NCBI RefSeq assembly: GCF_024679245.1
Contig: NC_090174.1
Coordinates: forward strand, 44,498,188-44,562,187
DNA: 64,000 nucleotides
From: Pseudorasbora parva
Taxonomy: Eukaryota > Chordata > Actinopteri > Cypriniformes > Gobionidae
Reading direction: 5' to 3'
The notes below the pieces were generated by a model. That model was not told the DNA's origin and searched no databases. It was given only the letters and a program-made list of their open reading frames with translations. Below are positions 1 through 23,199 of this stretch, one piece after another (positions within the stretch are counted from its first letter, which is position 1; each line of letters starts with the position of its first letter). The translations under genes were made by a program, and so were the position numbers.

Positions 1-173
1 ATCTAAATGCAGCTGTGGAGCATAAGACTTATTTAAAAAACATAACAAATCTTACCGACCCCAAACTTTTGAATGTATTATGTACTATATTATATTTTTG
101 GAGACTTGTCACTAAATAAATTTCATATGATATAAAGTCAAAATGCTAATAAAGAAATGATCTTCTTTTCCAG

Positions 174-1185
174 CCATTATTGGCTTTGAGACTAATAATC
201 AGTATGAGATTAAGAACAGCCTGGGTCAAAAGATCTTCAGTGCTAAAGAAAACACTGACTGCTGCACGCGGAATATCTGTGGTCCTCTGAGGAGCTTTGA
301 TCTGCAGATAAAAGATAATTTTGATCAGGAAGTGATCCACTTAATCAGGCCTTACCGCTGCACGTCGTGCTGTTTCCCCTGCTGTCTTCAAGAGGTAATA
401 TCTGAACTTCTGTGTAGAGTTTTTATGACCTTTGGAGAGAGAAGAAAAAAAGCTTTACAAATTAGGCAAAATGTTGTCTTTGCAAAATGTACTATAACCC
501 TTTCACCGATTCTTTTTCCTGTGTGGATGTGACATCGACTGAAGATGGAGGTGCAGTCTCCACCAGGGAATACAATAGGCTACGTCAAGCAAGACTGGCA
601 TGTGTTTAGGCCCATGTTCTCTCTCTATGACATGTCCAAAACTAAGGTGCTGTCCATCAAGGGGCCTGTGTGTGCCCTCAGCTGCTGTGGGGATGTGGAT
701 TTTGACGTATGTGTTTATGTGTGATTTTGTCTGTTTATCACTTTTCTGTATGTGTGATTGTTTGTGAAAAACTGAAACAAACAGTATCCGGTGGATGATT
801 ATTTGGGGATTTCGGTGTAAATGTTAACTAATAGATAGTCTGACCAAAGGTCTTCTGGTGTAGGTTACCGGTAAGGACGGACATCCAGTTGGTCGTATCA
901 GTAAACAGTGGACTGGCCTGATTAAAGAGTCATTGACTGATTCAGATAATTTTGGCATTAACTTTCCAATGGACTTGGACGTGAGGATGAAAGCAGTTCT
1001 GCTGGGAGCATGTTTCCTTATAGTGAGATATGACATAAACATCCATTCATCCACTAATATATTCCCATTACTTTCTGTATACGGCCATTCATACATTAAA
1101 TTTGATTGTTTCTCTCATCCTGCAGGACTTCATGTTCTTTGAGGCGACCGGTGACTCAGGACAGCGATGCAGTGTGTTTGGCTAA
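174..1185 (+). CDS. plscr3: Phospholipid scramblase, 3' part (plscr3-like)
   Basis: Four coding exons: 174..394, 545..706, 864..1022 and 1126..1185 (stop TAA 1183-1185); the 5' exons lie before the window. Phases join cleanly. The protein shows the scramblase hallmarks in order: a Cys-rich palmitoylation stretch ([12 protein letters not shown]), a GYVKQDWH segment, the Ca2+-binding loop [15 protein letters not shown], and one C-terminal membrane helix ([17 protein letters not shown]). Exon sizes 221/162/159 are those I recall for the family. Scramblases move phospholipids between membrane leaflets when Ca2+ rises; PLSCR3 itself is known as a mitochondrial member. The call to PLSCR3 rather than PLSCR1/2 rests on the neighbouring 17p13-type genes and is inference. 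It ends about 2 kb upstream of senp3 on the same strand. Confidence 0.88.
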
Positions 1186-1369
1186 TACTAGGCAGTGGTA
1201 GAAAGATTGTGGTCCTTGATTATTTATCTGGTATATTCATATGTAGTATCACTTTTTATGCACTTCTTTGTTCTAAAGTCAGGAAAATCACTATAAAAGC
1301 ATTTTAACCCAGACAGGCTATAGATAAACTTGTGTTTAGCATTGATTTTCTCTTTTGTTAAAAATATTA

Positions 1370-1375
1370 AATAAA
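1370..1375 (+). terminator. Poly(A) signal of the scramblase gene
   Basis: AATAAA 185 bases after the stop codon, inside an AT-rich run; the 3' UTR would be about 1186-1395. Confidence 0.6.
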
Positions 1376-1509
1376 TAATTTCTTAATGAAATCTTGCTCT
1401 CTAATGTTTTCCCATGACCACACCTTTGAAACACATCATGCATCATTCTTATCACACATTTGCTTAGTAATAATCAGGCTGGACTTTAAAAGGGACATGT
1501 ATAAGTCGC

Positions 1510-2140
1510 TCTATGGATTTAAATAGGCAAATGCTTAAGAGTCAATGGATGGATCATTGAGCAGTGATTTTTATGTTTCTAGAATGTTAAATGTTTGGCA
1601 ACAGTTCTACAAACCCTAATTGATGGAGTGTGTAGCTTATCATTTCTTAAACAACCGTGTAGGAAGACACATCATGGCCATATTCCAGGATGACAAAGTC
1701 AAGATTCGTCAGGCTCAGATTGTGAAAGAATGGTTGTGATGGAGCATGAAGGATAATTTTCACACATGAATTGGCACTTCTGAGTCCAGAATTCATTGAA
1801 AGTCTTTGGGATGTGCTGGAGGATACAGAGTGCTGGACACATGCATTGTCAATACAAATCTTGACCAAAAATTGATGCACCTCGTTATGGAAATGAATGT
1901 TAAAATGTTTTTCCAAGCGGTGCATAGATTTTTGGTCAAAATCTTGAACTGACAATGCAAGTCCAGCACTTTGTAGCTACACTCCATCAGTTAGGGTTGG
2001 AAGAACTTTTGCCAAACATATAACATGCTAGAAACATAAAAATCACTGCAATAACAATCCAATCATTGACTATCAAAGATTTGCCTATTTAAATCCAAAC
2101 AGCTACTCTTCTTTTTTTTTGGCCAGGCGGTGTAGTTTAT
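1510..2140. mobile_element. Tc1/mariner-derived element with long inverted ends
   Basis: The first arm (about 1515-1640) returns as its reverse complement at about 1975-2096; both contain TTTAAATAGGCAAAT and TTTTTATGTTTCTAG. The DNA between the arms (1670-1950, plus strand) resembles the 3' part of a Tc1-type transposase gene, with readable fragments such as ERMVVMEHEG and frequent stops. I read it as a dead, non-autonomous Tc1 derivative. It lies between the scramblase and senp3 genes. Confidence 0.55.
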
Positions 2141-2239
2141 CATTGCTGATTATTAAATTAATTTCTGGTCATGGTTGACAGATACAGTGCATGAGTAAGG
2201 CTTTTAGCACCTGTTAAAAATGCAATTGCCTTATTTTCC

Positions 2240-2910
2240 AAAATAGAGTTAATAATAATAATATGTTTTATTTATATAGTACCTTTCAGTGACCCAAGGA
2301 CACTTATAAAATAGACAAATAATAAAGTACAAGCAAATAACAGTAAACTTAGAGCATTTCATGGTAGTTAATTATAGTGTTACAGCAGAAAGGGGAACCC
2401 ATCAGTTGCAAAACAATGGAAAAAAATGAGTTTTGAGTTCTGTCTTAAAGGTTTGTAGTGAAGAGAACGTAGGGACCATAATACTGGACATCCAACCACC
2501 AGCAGACAGTTCAAATTTGGTAAAACAAGGAGGTTGTCTGAACTAGATCTAAGAATAATGGCCTGAGCGTAGGGCTTTAATAACTCTGCTAGATAGATAA
2601 GAAGGTGCTATTTGAACTGAATGTGATAGGCAGTAGAGAGCCAGTGTAGTTAGTTAAGGATAGAATATATTTTTTTGTTAAGGGCACGGGCAGCAGAATT
2701 CTGTACCAGCTGCAGGCAATTAAGTACTTTTAGCTAGCAGGCCACTAAATAAGGTGTTGGAATAGTCCAATCTAGAGGTTATGAAAGCATGGATAATAAC
2801 AGTTTTTGCATCTTTAGGGTTAACTGAAGGATATAAGAATTCAGATTCATTTTCTGCCAATTTTAAATTGATTTTTTTTAATTGCCGCTGTGTAACAATC
2901 AAGAACATAA
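2240..2910 (-). mobile_element. LINE-like reverse transcriptase 3' fragment and tail
   Basis: On the minus strand, 2908-2720 reads KDAKTVIIHAFITSRLDYSN, a motif typical of the C-terminal end of reverse transcriptase in L2/CR1-like fish LINEs (HAFITSRLDYCN). The adjoining 2250-2720 contains 'tttatttatatagtacctttcag', common in fish dispersed repeats. The fragment is very short and has no intact domain. Family assignment is from memory. Confidence 0.45.
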
Positions 2911-3230
2911 TAACGTTGCCATTTTATTTAATATTAAAACCTCCTCACAAATATTTCTTCATATGTGTAAATATTTTCATTTATACACATACTAGCTGGT
3001 CCCTGATCATATTTTATCACTACGTGTGTGGGTATTTGAGAGGCTTGAAGGTGACTAATTTCTGAGAGAAATGTTTAAAAGTATATTTTTAATAGTTTGA
3101 AGAAATACTTCAAATACTAGTATTGGTATTATTCTATTTTATTAGACAATACTCACGAATTCATTTTCTTTCTTTTTTTTTCTTTTTTTTTTTACGAATT
3201 CATTTTCTGATGTCTGCCAGCCCATCGCCG

Positions 3231-3418
3231 TGACGTCATAGAGACGCGGCGGAAGAAGAGTGTTTTCGCTCTAAAGAAGCGCCATCTCTCATTGAATGAG
3301 CCAAGATTTAAAGTAGCCTTTATTTTCGCTTTCATTTTATATAATCGCAAACCTTATTTATCTGCTTATTACCTCGGCGAACAACGCCTAAGCTTTTGGC
3401 TTCAGGTTACGGTAAACG
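3231..3418 (+). promoter_or_regulatory. senp3 promoter CRE and non-coding first exon
   Basis: A perfect CRE palindrome TGACGTCA sits at 3231-3238, followed by CG-containing sequence (GACGCGGCGGAAG) that could hold the transcription start and ETS-like sites. A good donor, ACG|GTGAGT, at 3419 ends a putative 5' UTR exon of about 3240-3418. The start site is inferred, not seen. Confidence 0.5.
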
Positions 3419-4203
3419 GTGAGTAATCGGTGGTGCCGACACCCCACATTTTCTGCATCGCGACACCGGAGGCCGAAACTGTTTATTTGTGATCGGTGCT
3501 TGGATTTGCCCGCTGGAACGGTGCGTTAAATGACCAATGCTAGTGGAGCTCTTCTTTATTAAACACTCGCAATTTAAATATATATAAAAATATCAGACTG
3601 GTATATTATCGACACTACAAAACCCTTTTCACTTGACATTTCCCCCCACAAAATTCAGAGTAAATGAGCAGAACAAAGCGCGTCGTGCGCGAGTTTACCC
3701 CTCAGCTCCAGCTCTTATGTGTGGACGTTGACAGGTGCACGGACAAATACAGCCTAAAACGTGTTAGTTTAAATTTAAGGACCATTTATAAGTAAAGTGC
3801 GCCACGTTGAAATGAACACCATGAGCTTACATCTGTAGTGTTTCCTTTGTTGTTGTTTTTTTCTCCTCCAAAGAGACGCCAGTCCAGTTCCTTTTCGTAC
3901 GTGTACCAGGGGGTTTTGAGCCTTCTTGGATCTAATGACCCTCAACCCAGTGTTTTAAAAATAACTTACTTTTTAATTATTTTAAAGAGAAGTTACTGAC
4001 AAAGATGCATAAGAGTATACGTTACAGTTCATTAGTTAGATAGTTAAACGATAATTATACGTCGTTTTTTCTCATCTCAAAGGCTCCCTTCAAATAATTG
4101 GCCTACAGTAAATCATATTTCCAAAGGATGCCTGTTTGAAAGTGCAAAATTAGAACGATTTATTAGTATTAATATTATTAGTGTTATTTAAGACACATAC
4201 ACA

Positions 4204-4305
4204 AATTGTGAATTGACTAGCACAGTGAAATTTGTTCACTACAAGTATGTACGTTAAATAGTGTCAATTCTCATTATGTGGGCTTTCATGTAAATGTTAA
4301 TTGAG

Positions 4306-4340
<35 letters not shown>

Positions 4341-4468
4341 TCTCACACGTAAAAGGGCTCAATTAATGAGAATCTCATGTGATAAGAATTGACACTATTT
4401 AATTTTTACTATATTGTTCACTATATTGTAGTGAACAAATAACCTGTGCTAGTTAATTCATACATTTT
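4204..4468. mobile_element. Long palindromic MITE with (TA)n centre
   Basis: The left arm from about 4204 and the right arm ending about 4468 are near reverse complements (CTAGCACAG ... CTGTGCTAG; AAATAGTGTCAATTCT ... AGAATTGACACTATTT). A (TA)n run at 4309-4340 forms the loop. It lies in senp3 intron 1 and could fold into one long hairpin. Family not recognised. Confidence 0.7.
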
Positions 4469-4740
4469 CAATCTTGGGTATTATTTGGAAATTCGTCACA
4501 GCACTAAAAGTAAAGTTGGTTGCAACTTTTGGTTCACATGTACAATACTGAGACTAAACTTTTTTTTAACAGCTTGCTATTTTTCACACTTTTGTTGTTT
4601 TAAGTTTGTCCATCTGGACTGTTGCTGATTTGTTTATGCTGAAAGTACATGTTCTTGGATCATGTTACTCCATACTCATGTTTTCTTTCATGCATTAGAG
4701 AGGAGGCAGGCTGGCGCAGGTCGTAGGTTGCTCCTGGATA

Positions 4741-7700
4741 ATGAGAGACAGTGGCAGCAGCCTGGCTCAAACACACTGGTCCAATGAGCTGACGCTGACC
4801 GCAGGGCAGGAGGGTGCTGGGGGTGGGGGTGCCATTGGAGGTAGCCATTTAATGAACCCGGCCATGGCCCAACATGCCCTGAGCCCAGCCCACTTCAAAC
4901 TGGGCCACAGAGAGGACGATGTCAGGATATGGGGTGCAGAATATACTGTCCCGGAAGTGGAAGAAGAGGAGGAGGAAGAGGAGGAGGACACTGTGGAGAT
5001 GGAGAGTGAAGAGGATCTGGGGGACAAGAAACCTGACGGTGGTTTCCAGTCAAATGATAACGGGGATGAGGAGAAGTGGGGCTCGCCAGAGCACTCGCGG
5101 CTAGTGGTAATGGATGCCAGCGTTACAGGTGACTTTACCCACTGCTTGGCCCAGACTAGGCCCAGTCCGCTCAAAGAGAGGAAGCTTTATCGGTTGCGGT
5201 ATCGGGGTCAAAGGTGTGTAAGCATTCGCTACCGTTTGGCCCAGAAATGGAGAGCTTGGCGCCAACGAGCCAAATGGGCAGGAACTATGGGATACAGGAG
5301 AGTACGCAGATTTCACAGACGCCAGCTCTCTGGTAATCGACCTTTCCAGAGACTGCCTGGCAGGTCATTGTTAAATGGAGACCCAGAAAGACGTTTGGGG
5401 ACAGCAGAGAAGAGGGGAGCTGATTTATCTGGTGAGTATCAACACTTGTTGACGTTTGTATTATTTATTTTATTGTCTTTTTTGAAAGAATGTATACAAG
5501 TTATTTTGTTTTGCATTCGATAGCTGACTAATTTGAAATATGTTCAGGTTAAAGTGTATAATGTGATAATATTGTGTTTGGTGGCTATTGTGCTTTTGCT
5601 CATGGAGAGGTAAACTTGCTTTGTCTAACTCAAATTTGAGCAATTTTGGTACGTTTCCACAAAGAGGTACAGTACAGTACGAATCGAGACGGTAAACCAT
5701 GATCTGGCTTGCATTTCCACCCCCAAAGTACCCTTACTTGATAGGCATGATGTATGCTGGAAAGCAGCGACAATGTCATTCTCGCACAAAGAAGAAAGCG
5801 ACACAGTAAACCAGAATGGAGGACATGCAGAAGTTCTTGGCAGGTGGCATGGTACATTGCTGTGTGCTGATATTGTGTTGCAACAGTATTGTGTATCAAC
5901 TGTATATTAAAAAATGGCGCCTCTTGTGTTGACATTCCCATGTAGCCCGCGCAAGTGAAGATACTCTGTCAACCAATCAACGTTCTGCAGTGAGTCTAGC
6001 TCTACCCTTTAGGTACTTTAATAGGTACCCAAACTGAAGGGTCTCACAAAGTGGTATGGTTTGGTATTTTGGTACCATTCACAACTTCTGGGCAATCGGA
6101 ACGTACTGTACCATACGTACCACTCGGTGGAAACTAACCATAAGCAACAACAGTCCTGTCTGATGTGTATATGTGGTGTTGGTTTTAAAATATTGCTACT
6201 TGTGCTGGTAAAGATCTATTATGTAAACAATTATTAAATATTTTTATTTATAATAATTCATTACATTTATATAGCGCTTTTCTAGGCACTCAAAGCGCTT
6301 TACATAGAAGGGAGAATCTCCTCAACCACCACCAATGTGCAGCATCCACTTGGATGATGCGACGGCAGCCATATTGCGCCAGAACGCTCACCACACACCA
6401 GCTGATTGGTGGAGAGGAGACCGAGTGATTAAGCCAATCAGGATAGGGGGAAGATTAGGAGGCCATGATGGACAGAGGCCAGTGGGCAAATTTGGCCAGG
6501 ATGCCGAGGTTACACCCCTACTCTTTTATCGAAGAACATCCTGGGATTTTTAATGACCACAGAGAGTCAGGACCTCGGTTTAACGTCTCATCCGAAGGAC
6601 GGATATTTAAATATTGATTACTTTTTATTGTAAATATTTATAGTCTGGTTTAGTAAAGCTAGGTTACAGTAAATTACATTACATTTATGAATTTAGCAGA
6701 GCGTTTTATGAAGCGACTTAAAAATGACAACTACAACTAGCAATTCAACTTAAGGAGGCTAGAAGGCAGCCGGATATAATAAATAGTGAGTAGGAAAAAA
6801 ACAACAGGATGCAGTTAAGTGCTCATGAAAGAGATTTCAGGGGTTTTCTTGAATATAGTCAGAGATTCAGCTGGATGGATAAAGTTGAGAATATGATTCT
6901 ACCAGCAAAGAATACAAACAAAAATGGAAAGTCTGGAAAGTGATTTTGTGCCTCTCTGTGACGGTACCATGAGACACATTGACAGGATTAAATTGCATAT
7001 TATTGTAATACTGAAGTCATGAAAGAAAGCATTCCTGGTTGTGATAAATGCACAGACTAGTACATTTATTTTTGTCTTTACTTCTTTACCCTTTGATTTC
7101 TTAGACTCATGTAGCACAAATGGGGTTCTAAAAGGAAGGGATGGTATCCATGGAGCAACCATGGGGGACAGGGAGGGACGGGCCTCCCCTGCAAACGTCC
7201 AGTCTCAGCGGGAAAAGTCCTCCCCACAGAATCAGCTTAGCAGTGAACACATCTCTTGTGTACAAGGTACAATATCCTTTTTCCAAAATATGGAACAGGA
7301 ATTCGCGCCATGTATTATTTAATATTATATCATTCCATGGTCGTTCCTCTCTCACTCCTCCTCTTCCTCAGGCATTTTGGATGAGTTTCTCCAGCAGTAT
7401 GGCAGCTTGATTCCCATCCACGTCGATGAGGTCGTGGTGAAGCTTCAAGAGATCTTCAACGAGAGTTTCTCAAGTCCTCACAGGTCAGAAATGGCTCATA
7501 CAAGTCATAAGGCTTATTAAATCTTGAAATTTAAAATTTCAAACAGATAAAAGACGTGACTGACTTCTCAGTACTATTTTAATTTGTGCCTGTTTACAGG
7601 AAGGTAATGGTGCAACATTTAATGCAGTCCTACCAGCGCATGTCCGGAAGTGCAGTGATGCGGGGGTTTCGTGTAAATTACAAACGTCATGTCCTCACCA

Positions 7701-10237
7701 TGGATGATCTGAGCACACTGTATGGCCAGAACTGGCTCAACGATCAGGTGGGCCTCTTGTTTAACAACATTATTCATTATTAATGTTGGATTATATTCGC
7801 CAACTGTGTGTACTTCGATTGTGAATTGTATCCTACATATAGAAAAACAATATACACAATTAAAGCCTAGTGGCATTAGGATTTCAATAATATTTTTGTG
7901 AAGAGAAGACTAAGACTTTTTCAGGAGTCTTTAATGAATTGAATTTCAAAAGAACAGCATTTTTCAAATAGAAATCTTATGTAACATTATAAATTTCTTT
8001 ATGGTAACTTTTGATCAATTTTGCTGAATAAATATATTTATTTCTAGTATGATTTCTAACTGACCCCAAATATTTGAATGATAACGTGTGCACAGCTGGC
8101 TAATGAGAGGTCTGAAACACAATCTAGCTGGTGCTTATTGTGTTTCAAACAGTTTTGAGAATGACACGCTTGACTTTATTAACGAATGGGTGTACAGCTC
8201 ATGCAGTGTACGACATTACATGAGGATGGTTTGTGTGTTTTATGGTAATTTAGCCTGTTTCCGATTAGTCAACATTATAAATGTGTGTATGCACCTATTT
8301 TTAATCCACTGGAAGTTTTGTGTGGATTAAATTTAACATGTAACGCTCTCAATAATTTTGTAACTACTATGGCAGCATCTTTTGCTTCAGTTTGTATAGA
8401 GAAGATATTTGGTGAATGGGGGGCCCTTGTACTGGGATTGTGCCGAGTTTGCTTTCTCTTACGTCTAATTCACTCCGTTGCCCAGGTCATGAACATGTAT
8501 GGGGATTTGGTCATGGATGCTGCCCCTGAAAAGGTAGGACACACACACAACAGTACACAAACACACACACACAAGGAATTTGACTCATGACAAAGCCATT
8601 ATATGAACTTGTGTCAAAGAGTTCAAATCTCTGTCTCACCATGTCTTGTTTTTTTTTTTTACTGGCAGGTCCACTTTTTCAACAGCTTCTTTTATGACAA
8701 ACTTCGGACGAAAGGTTACGATGGGGTCAAACGGTGGACAAAAAATGTAAGTACTGTCACTCTTTCACAGCTCTTTTATTAATACTTCCACATTTTAGGA
8801 CTGTAAAGTTAAGCAGCTAAATTGTAAGTAATTAATTCACCATCATTACCCACGTTATGAAGTTAATAATATAGTTATCTACCTATTTTTAACGTAAAAG
8901 CAGACTGGGCAGTTTAACTTGAATGTGCACAGCTTCCAGTGTCAGTCGCTTAGTTATTTTAGCTTCTGTTGTAAACTGGTACTTATCATAAACACTAGTT
9001 TGTAGCACAAATAGTTTTACTGTTTACTGCACAGTTACACTCTAGGTATTTACATATAACAGCTAATGAGTTGGAAATCTTCCTCATTCACAGGAAATGG
9101 CTTTCTTCCACATTGAAAATACGGTAGATACCAGAAAAATATTGTGGTACTACATGTTTATTTCATTGTTAAATCTGCTCCTTAGGTTGATATTTTCCAG
9201 AAGAAGTTCTTATTGATCCCTATTCACCTGGAAGTGCACTGGTCATTAGTGTGTGTCAATGTTCCTCAGCGTAGCATCACATACTTCGATTCTCAGAGGA
9301 CCCTCAACCGTCGATGCCCCAAAGTAGGCGTTATCTGTTCTAATGATGGTATATTATTGGCAACATTTATTTTACCAATGCTTATCGTGTCCACTAAAAG
9401 GTTTTGTTTTTACAGCACATTGCCAAATACCTGCAAGCAGAGGCAATCAAGAGAGAACAGAAGGAGGTTTACACAGGGTGGAAAGGCTTTTTCAAAATGG
9501 TAGGGTGAAAGGTGTGTGTGTGCTTGTTTTTGTGAAATATCAGGACACAAATGTGTATAATGACATGGGTATGACACCGGTATTACATGGAGAGGGTGAA
9601 ATATGAGGACATTACCCATGTCCCCACTTTTCAAAAGGCTTATACATTGTACAGAATTAGTTTTTTTTTTGAGAAAGTAAAAATGCAGAATGTTTCCTGT
9701 GATGGGCAGGGGCAGTGTAGGGGGATAGAAAATACTGTACTGTTTGTACAGTACTGTCTGTACTGTTTGTACAGTATAAACCATTTACCATTACACCTAT
9801 GGAATGTCCCCACATTTCACAAAAACAAACGTGTGTGTGTGTGTGTAAGTAAAAGTATGAGAAAAATAATGAATAAAAGCAACTGGAAAGACCATTTTGT
9901 GTTTGTTTTGTTGACTTTTCTGTCTTTGGGATGTTCTAGAATGTGGCAAGGCAGAACAATGACAGTGATTGTGGAGCTTTTGTCCTTCAGGTAAGTCTTT
10001 TTATTTCTCATTAGTTATTTTAACTCTTGATTTTGTACATAGATAGGACGGGTGTAATATAATAATCTTCATTGGTGTCTTTTACTTGTGTTTTACGTGT
10101 TTACTCTTCTTATCGTTGTACTCCAGTACTGTAAGTGCCTGGCCTTGGAACAGCCTTTCAGCTTTGGTCAGCAGGATATGCCCAAGCTACGGAGACAAAT
10201 GTACAAAGAACTGTGTCACTGTAAACTGTCTCTGTGA
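4741..10237 (+). CDS. senp3: SENP3-like SUMO-specific protease
   Basis: Ten coding exons: 4741..5431, 7105..7266, 7372..7483, 7600..7747, 8486..8533, 8669..8746, 9186..9323, 9416..9499, 9940..9990 and 10127..10237. They sum to 540 aa with phases matching at every junction. The N-terminal third has an acidic stretch ([10 protein letters not shown]) then a very basic Arg/Lys segment ([11 protein letters not shown]), as expected for nucleolar SENP3. The C-terminal half is a ULP1/C48 protease: WLNDQ, catalytic His431 (EVHWSL), Asp448 (YFDS), Gln492 and Cys498 (NNDSDCGAF). Cys498 is 42 residues from the end, the same distance I recall for human SENP3. It removes SUMO2/3 from nucleolar and chromatin proteins. 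SENP5 is the paralogous alternative; the downstream eif4a1 neighbour favours SENP3. The ATG follows an acceptor at 4697-4698 (exon start about 4699). Confidence 0.93.
5648..6141. mobile_element. MITE with imperfect inverted ends in senp3 intron
   Basis: The left end GGTACGTTTCCAC and the right end GTGGAAACTAACCATA are inverted versions of each other, followed inward by repeated GTAC-rich motifs (GGTACAGTACAG, and GTACTGTACCATACGTACC on the right). I recognise the motif as dispersed in fish genomes but do not assign a superfamily. Confidence 0.5.
6256..6605. repeat. Dispersed fish repeat (TATAGCGCTTTTCTAGGCAC type)
   Basis: Starts with TTTATATAGCGCTTTTCTAG and GCACTCAAAGCGCTTTACAT, a very common teleost repeat motif, and runs to about 6605. 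It has higher GC than its surroundings. An open frame across 6335-6553 has no recognisable protein and I treat it as chance. Confidence 0.55.
6670..6730. repeat. SINE-tail-like fragment
   Basis: Contains 'acattacatttatgaatttagcagagcgtttt', a decayed form of the 3' tail of tRNA-derived fish SINEs (other copies at about 49605, 60848 and 61780). Confidence 0.4.
7916..8085. repeat. Fragment of a dispersed cyprinid repeat
   Basis: Reads 'ttttcaggagtctttaatgaatt', 'aaaagaacagcattt' and 'ctgaccccaaatatttgaatg', the right part of a repeat family whose left part occurs at 32955-33250 and 53805-54000, and whose last bases also occur at 51-80 of this window. Lies in a senp3 intron. Confidence 0.55.
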
Positions 10238-10809
10238 GACCATGGAAGAACAAGGGTGATCCATGACATCTTACTCTATTAAATAAGCTCCTCCAAGTCC
10301 AGACAGCATTTAGACGGGAGACGTGCAAACGTTTTTAAACCCTCGTTTTGTTTAATGACTTTGTATTTTGACTTGGTGAATGCCATACTCTGTTTGGTCC
10401 AGATGTTCCGTTTGTTCAGATCAAGACGCAAGAGGAGTTCTTTTTTCTAAACATGGGAGGAGGAGGAGTTAACCTCAGCGAACTGTTCATTAGGTGCCGC
10501 CATTTTTTTGGCAATTTTATTTTTTATTTTTCATCTTCTTGATGTCAGTAACTTGTATGCTAAAAGGTAATACCATTGACTGGTGAGGGAGGACACTTGC
10601 AGACATTTTAAAAATGTAATGCAATATTCATATACTGAGATTCGATATGGACCATGACACTATATGAGGATTTTTGTTTGTTATCAATATTGTTTGTCTG
10701 TTATGTATCTGTGCGATTTAAGATGCAAACGTATGGAGATGAAAAAGAGCAGCTGTAAATTAAACTGTTTTATATCTTTTGAGATGCATACGTTGTTGTA
10801 AGATGTACT

Positions 10810-10815
10810 AATAAA
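10810..10815 (+). terminator. Poly(A) signal of senp3
   Basis: AATAAA 573 bases after the stop; the 3' UTR is about 10238-10830 and holds no repeat that I recognise. Confidence 0.65.
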
Positions 10816-11530
10816 AACATAAGAAAATAATGATGCATAATCAATTTGTGCATTACTCATTATATTACAGTATTGTGACAGGCTATTGTAGTTTCATGTT
10901 TAATTTTATTGGTGATAATTATTTGAAGGTTTTTTTCTTATTACTGGTTTTGTTTAGTCATTTGCAATGTGGTTATGAATACAACAGTTAACTGTAAGTA
11001 GGTCAACAGTTTATGGAACAGGCTAATCATAATTACGTTTCAAATGTGCAACTTGCATTCACAATGCACAATTTAAAAATAGCTGGTGAAAGGAGAATAA
11101 TAAATCAAAAAGAGGCGAAATGCGCTCCTTCACCTATCCATAACAGATTTCAATAAATATTTCCATGCTTATCAAATATACAAAAACAACATAGCCTAGG
11201 GTTGTTGTTAAAGGTCGGATGATTGAAACTCTAAGTCTGGATCATAAGGATTAAGTGTGCGATCCGTCGCCTGTTATGTAATTCAGTTCATAACGACGTT
11301 AATAAATTCAAGACCTTTGTTTTATATGATATTTCATATGGCAACTAAAAATTGCTAAATACATGTAGGCTACAACTGCGTCACTGTAGGCCAAGCGAAT
11401 GGTATTTTAAGGTTTAGCTTTAGTCCAATTACATTTAAGATAGAGCAGGACTGACGTGTCGGGCACCGCCCATCTGAACGGTATCTGACACCAAAAGGCG
11501 GATACAATTGTTGAGTGACGTCTGTACTAG

Positions 11531-11657
11531 CCAATGAGAATATGCGAAGGGTGGGCCGTATTCTGACTGATGGTCGAATGCTGCAATCACAATTTTAGTA
11601 AGAAAACCGTGTTAAACTATATAAAACATTTTCGCGGTGTGCTCGCCCTTTGTGATA
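11531..11657 (+). promoter_or_regulatory. eif4a1 core promoter: CCAAT, TATA, pyrimidine start
   Basis: CCAAT at 11531-11535, TATATAAAA at 11618-11626, and a pyrimidine tract CCCTTT at 11646-11651, about 28 bases after the TATA box and only 7 bases before the ATG. This suggests an unusually short 5' leader that may begin with pyrimidines. Start-site placement is inference. Confidence 0.55.
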
Positions 11658-22420
<10,763 letters not shown>

Positions 22421-23178
22421 AGATTTATTTGACCTGATCTAGATACATCCCCCCTCTCTCCATCCCCACAATCTCTCGCTTTTTCAAGTTTAAACACTTC
22501 TTAATGGAGTAGGGGACGTGCAACTCCCTGCTCTTCCACATTTGCAAATTAGTCATTTTATTTCCCCCAAAGCTGAACAAATTTTTATAAATCTCAGATG
22601 CTGAATATACATCTATTTATCTCCATCAACACTCATAATAAAATTGTAAAATATGGGCTCAGCCATCTTCTCTTATGGAGAAGAGCAGCATGTTCTGTCA
22701 CTCTGCTCTCGATTAGTCATTCAGATCTAGATTTTTATTTTATTTTATTGTTTTATTATATATAGCTGGGAATCATCACTGACATGCATTGATGTTCCTT
22801 TAAAGCACATTTTACTAATGTAGTAATGGGCCATGTGGTAAAAGTATGCTTGCTTTTAAACCAACATGAAAAGCATCAGAAAGGCATTTCTTTCGGATCC
22901 AGCTACTGGGACTGTAAGGTCCATGTAGTTACTGCACTTGCTTGCTGTACTGTTTGCTGTAAAACTGTGCCAGAGCTATTTAGTCACCCATGAACAGTAT
23001 ACAATATAGGATATCCAAGTATTGTAGGCTTCCTTAATTTATATATTTGGAAGTCCTTACTTGGATTAAATTTGACTGAAGAATGTGATAAAACATAATT
23101 GGATTGTTTCAATTTTCTTTTTCTACATTTAAGTTATTTTGTAAGTGTATTTTGTTTTTGGAGGAGGGGGGACATTTC

Positions 23179-23184
23179 AATAAA
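23179..23184 (+). terminator. Poly(A) signal of eif4a1
   Basis: AATAAA about 760 bases after the stop; the 3' UTR is about 22421-23200. Confidence 0.7.
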
Positions 23185-23199
23185 GCTACAGCATAACTA

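Noticed and set aside
4767..5174. Long minus-strand open frame opposite the first senp3 coding exon
   Set aside because: It is the shadow of the acidic senp3 exon (poly-Ser opposite poly-Glu) and has no homology I recognise.
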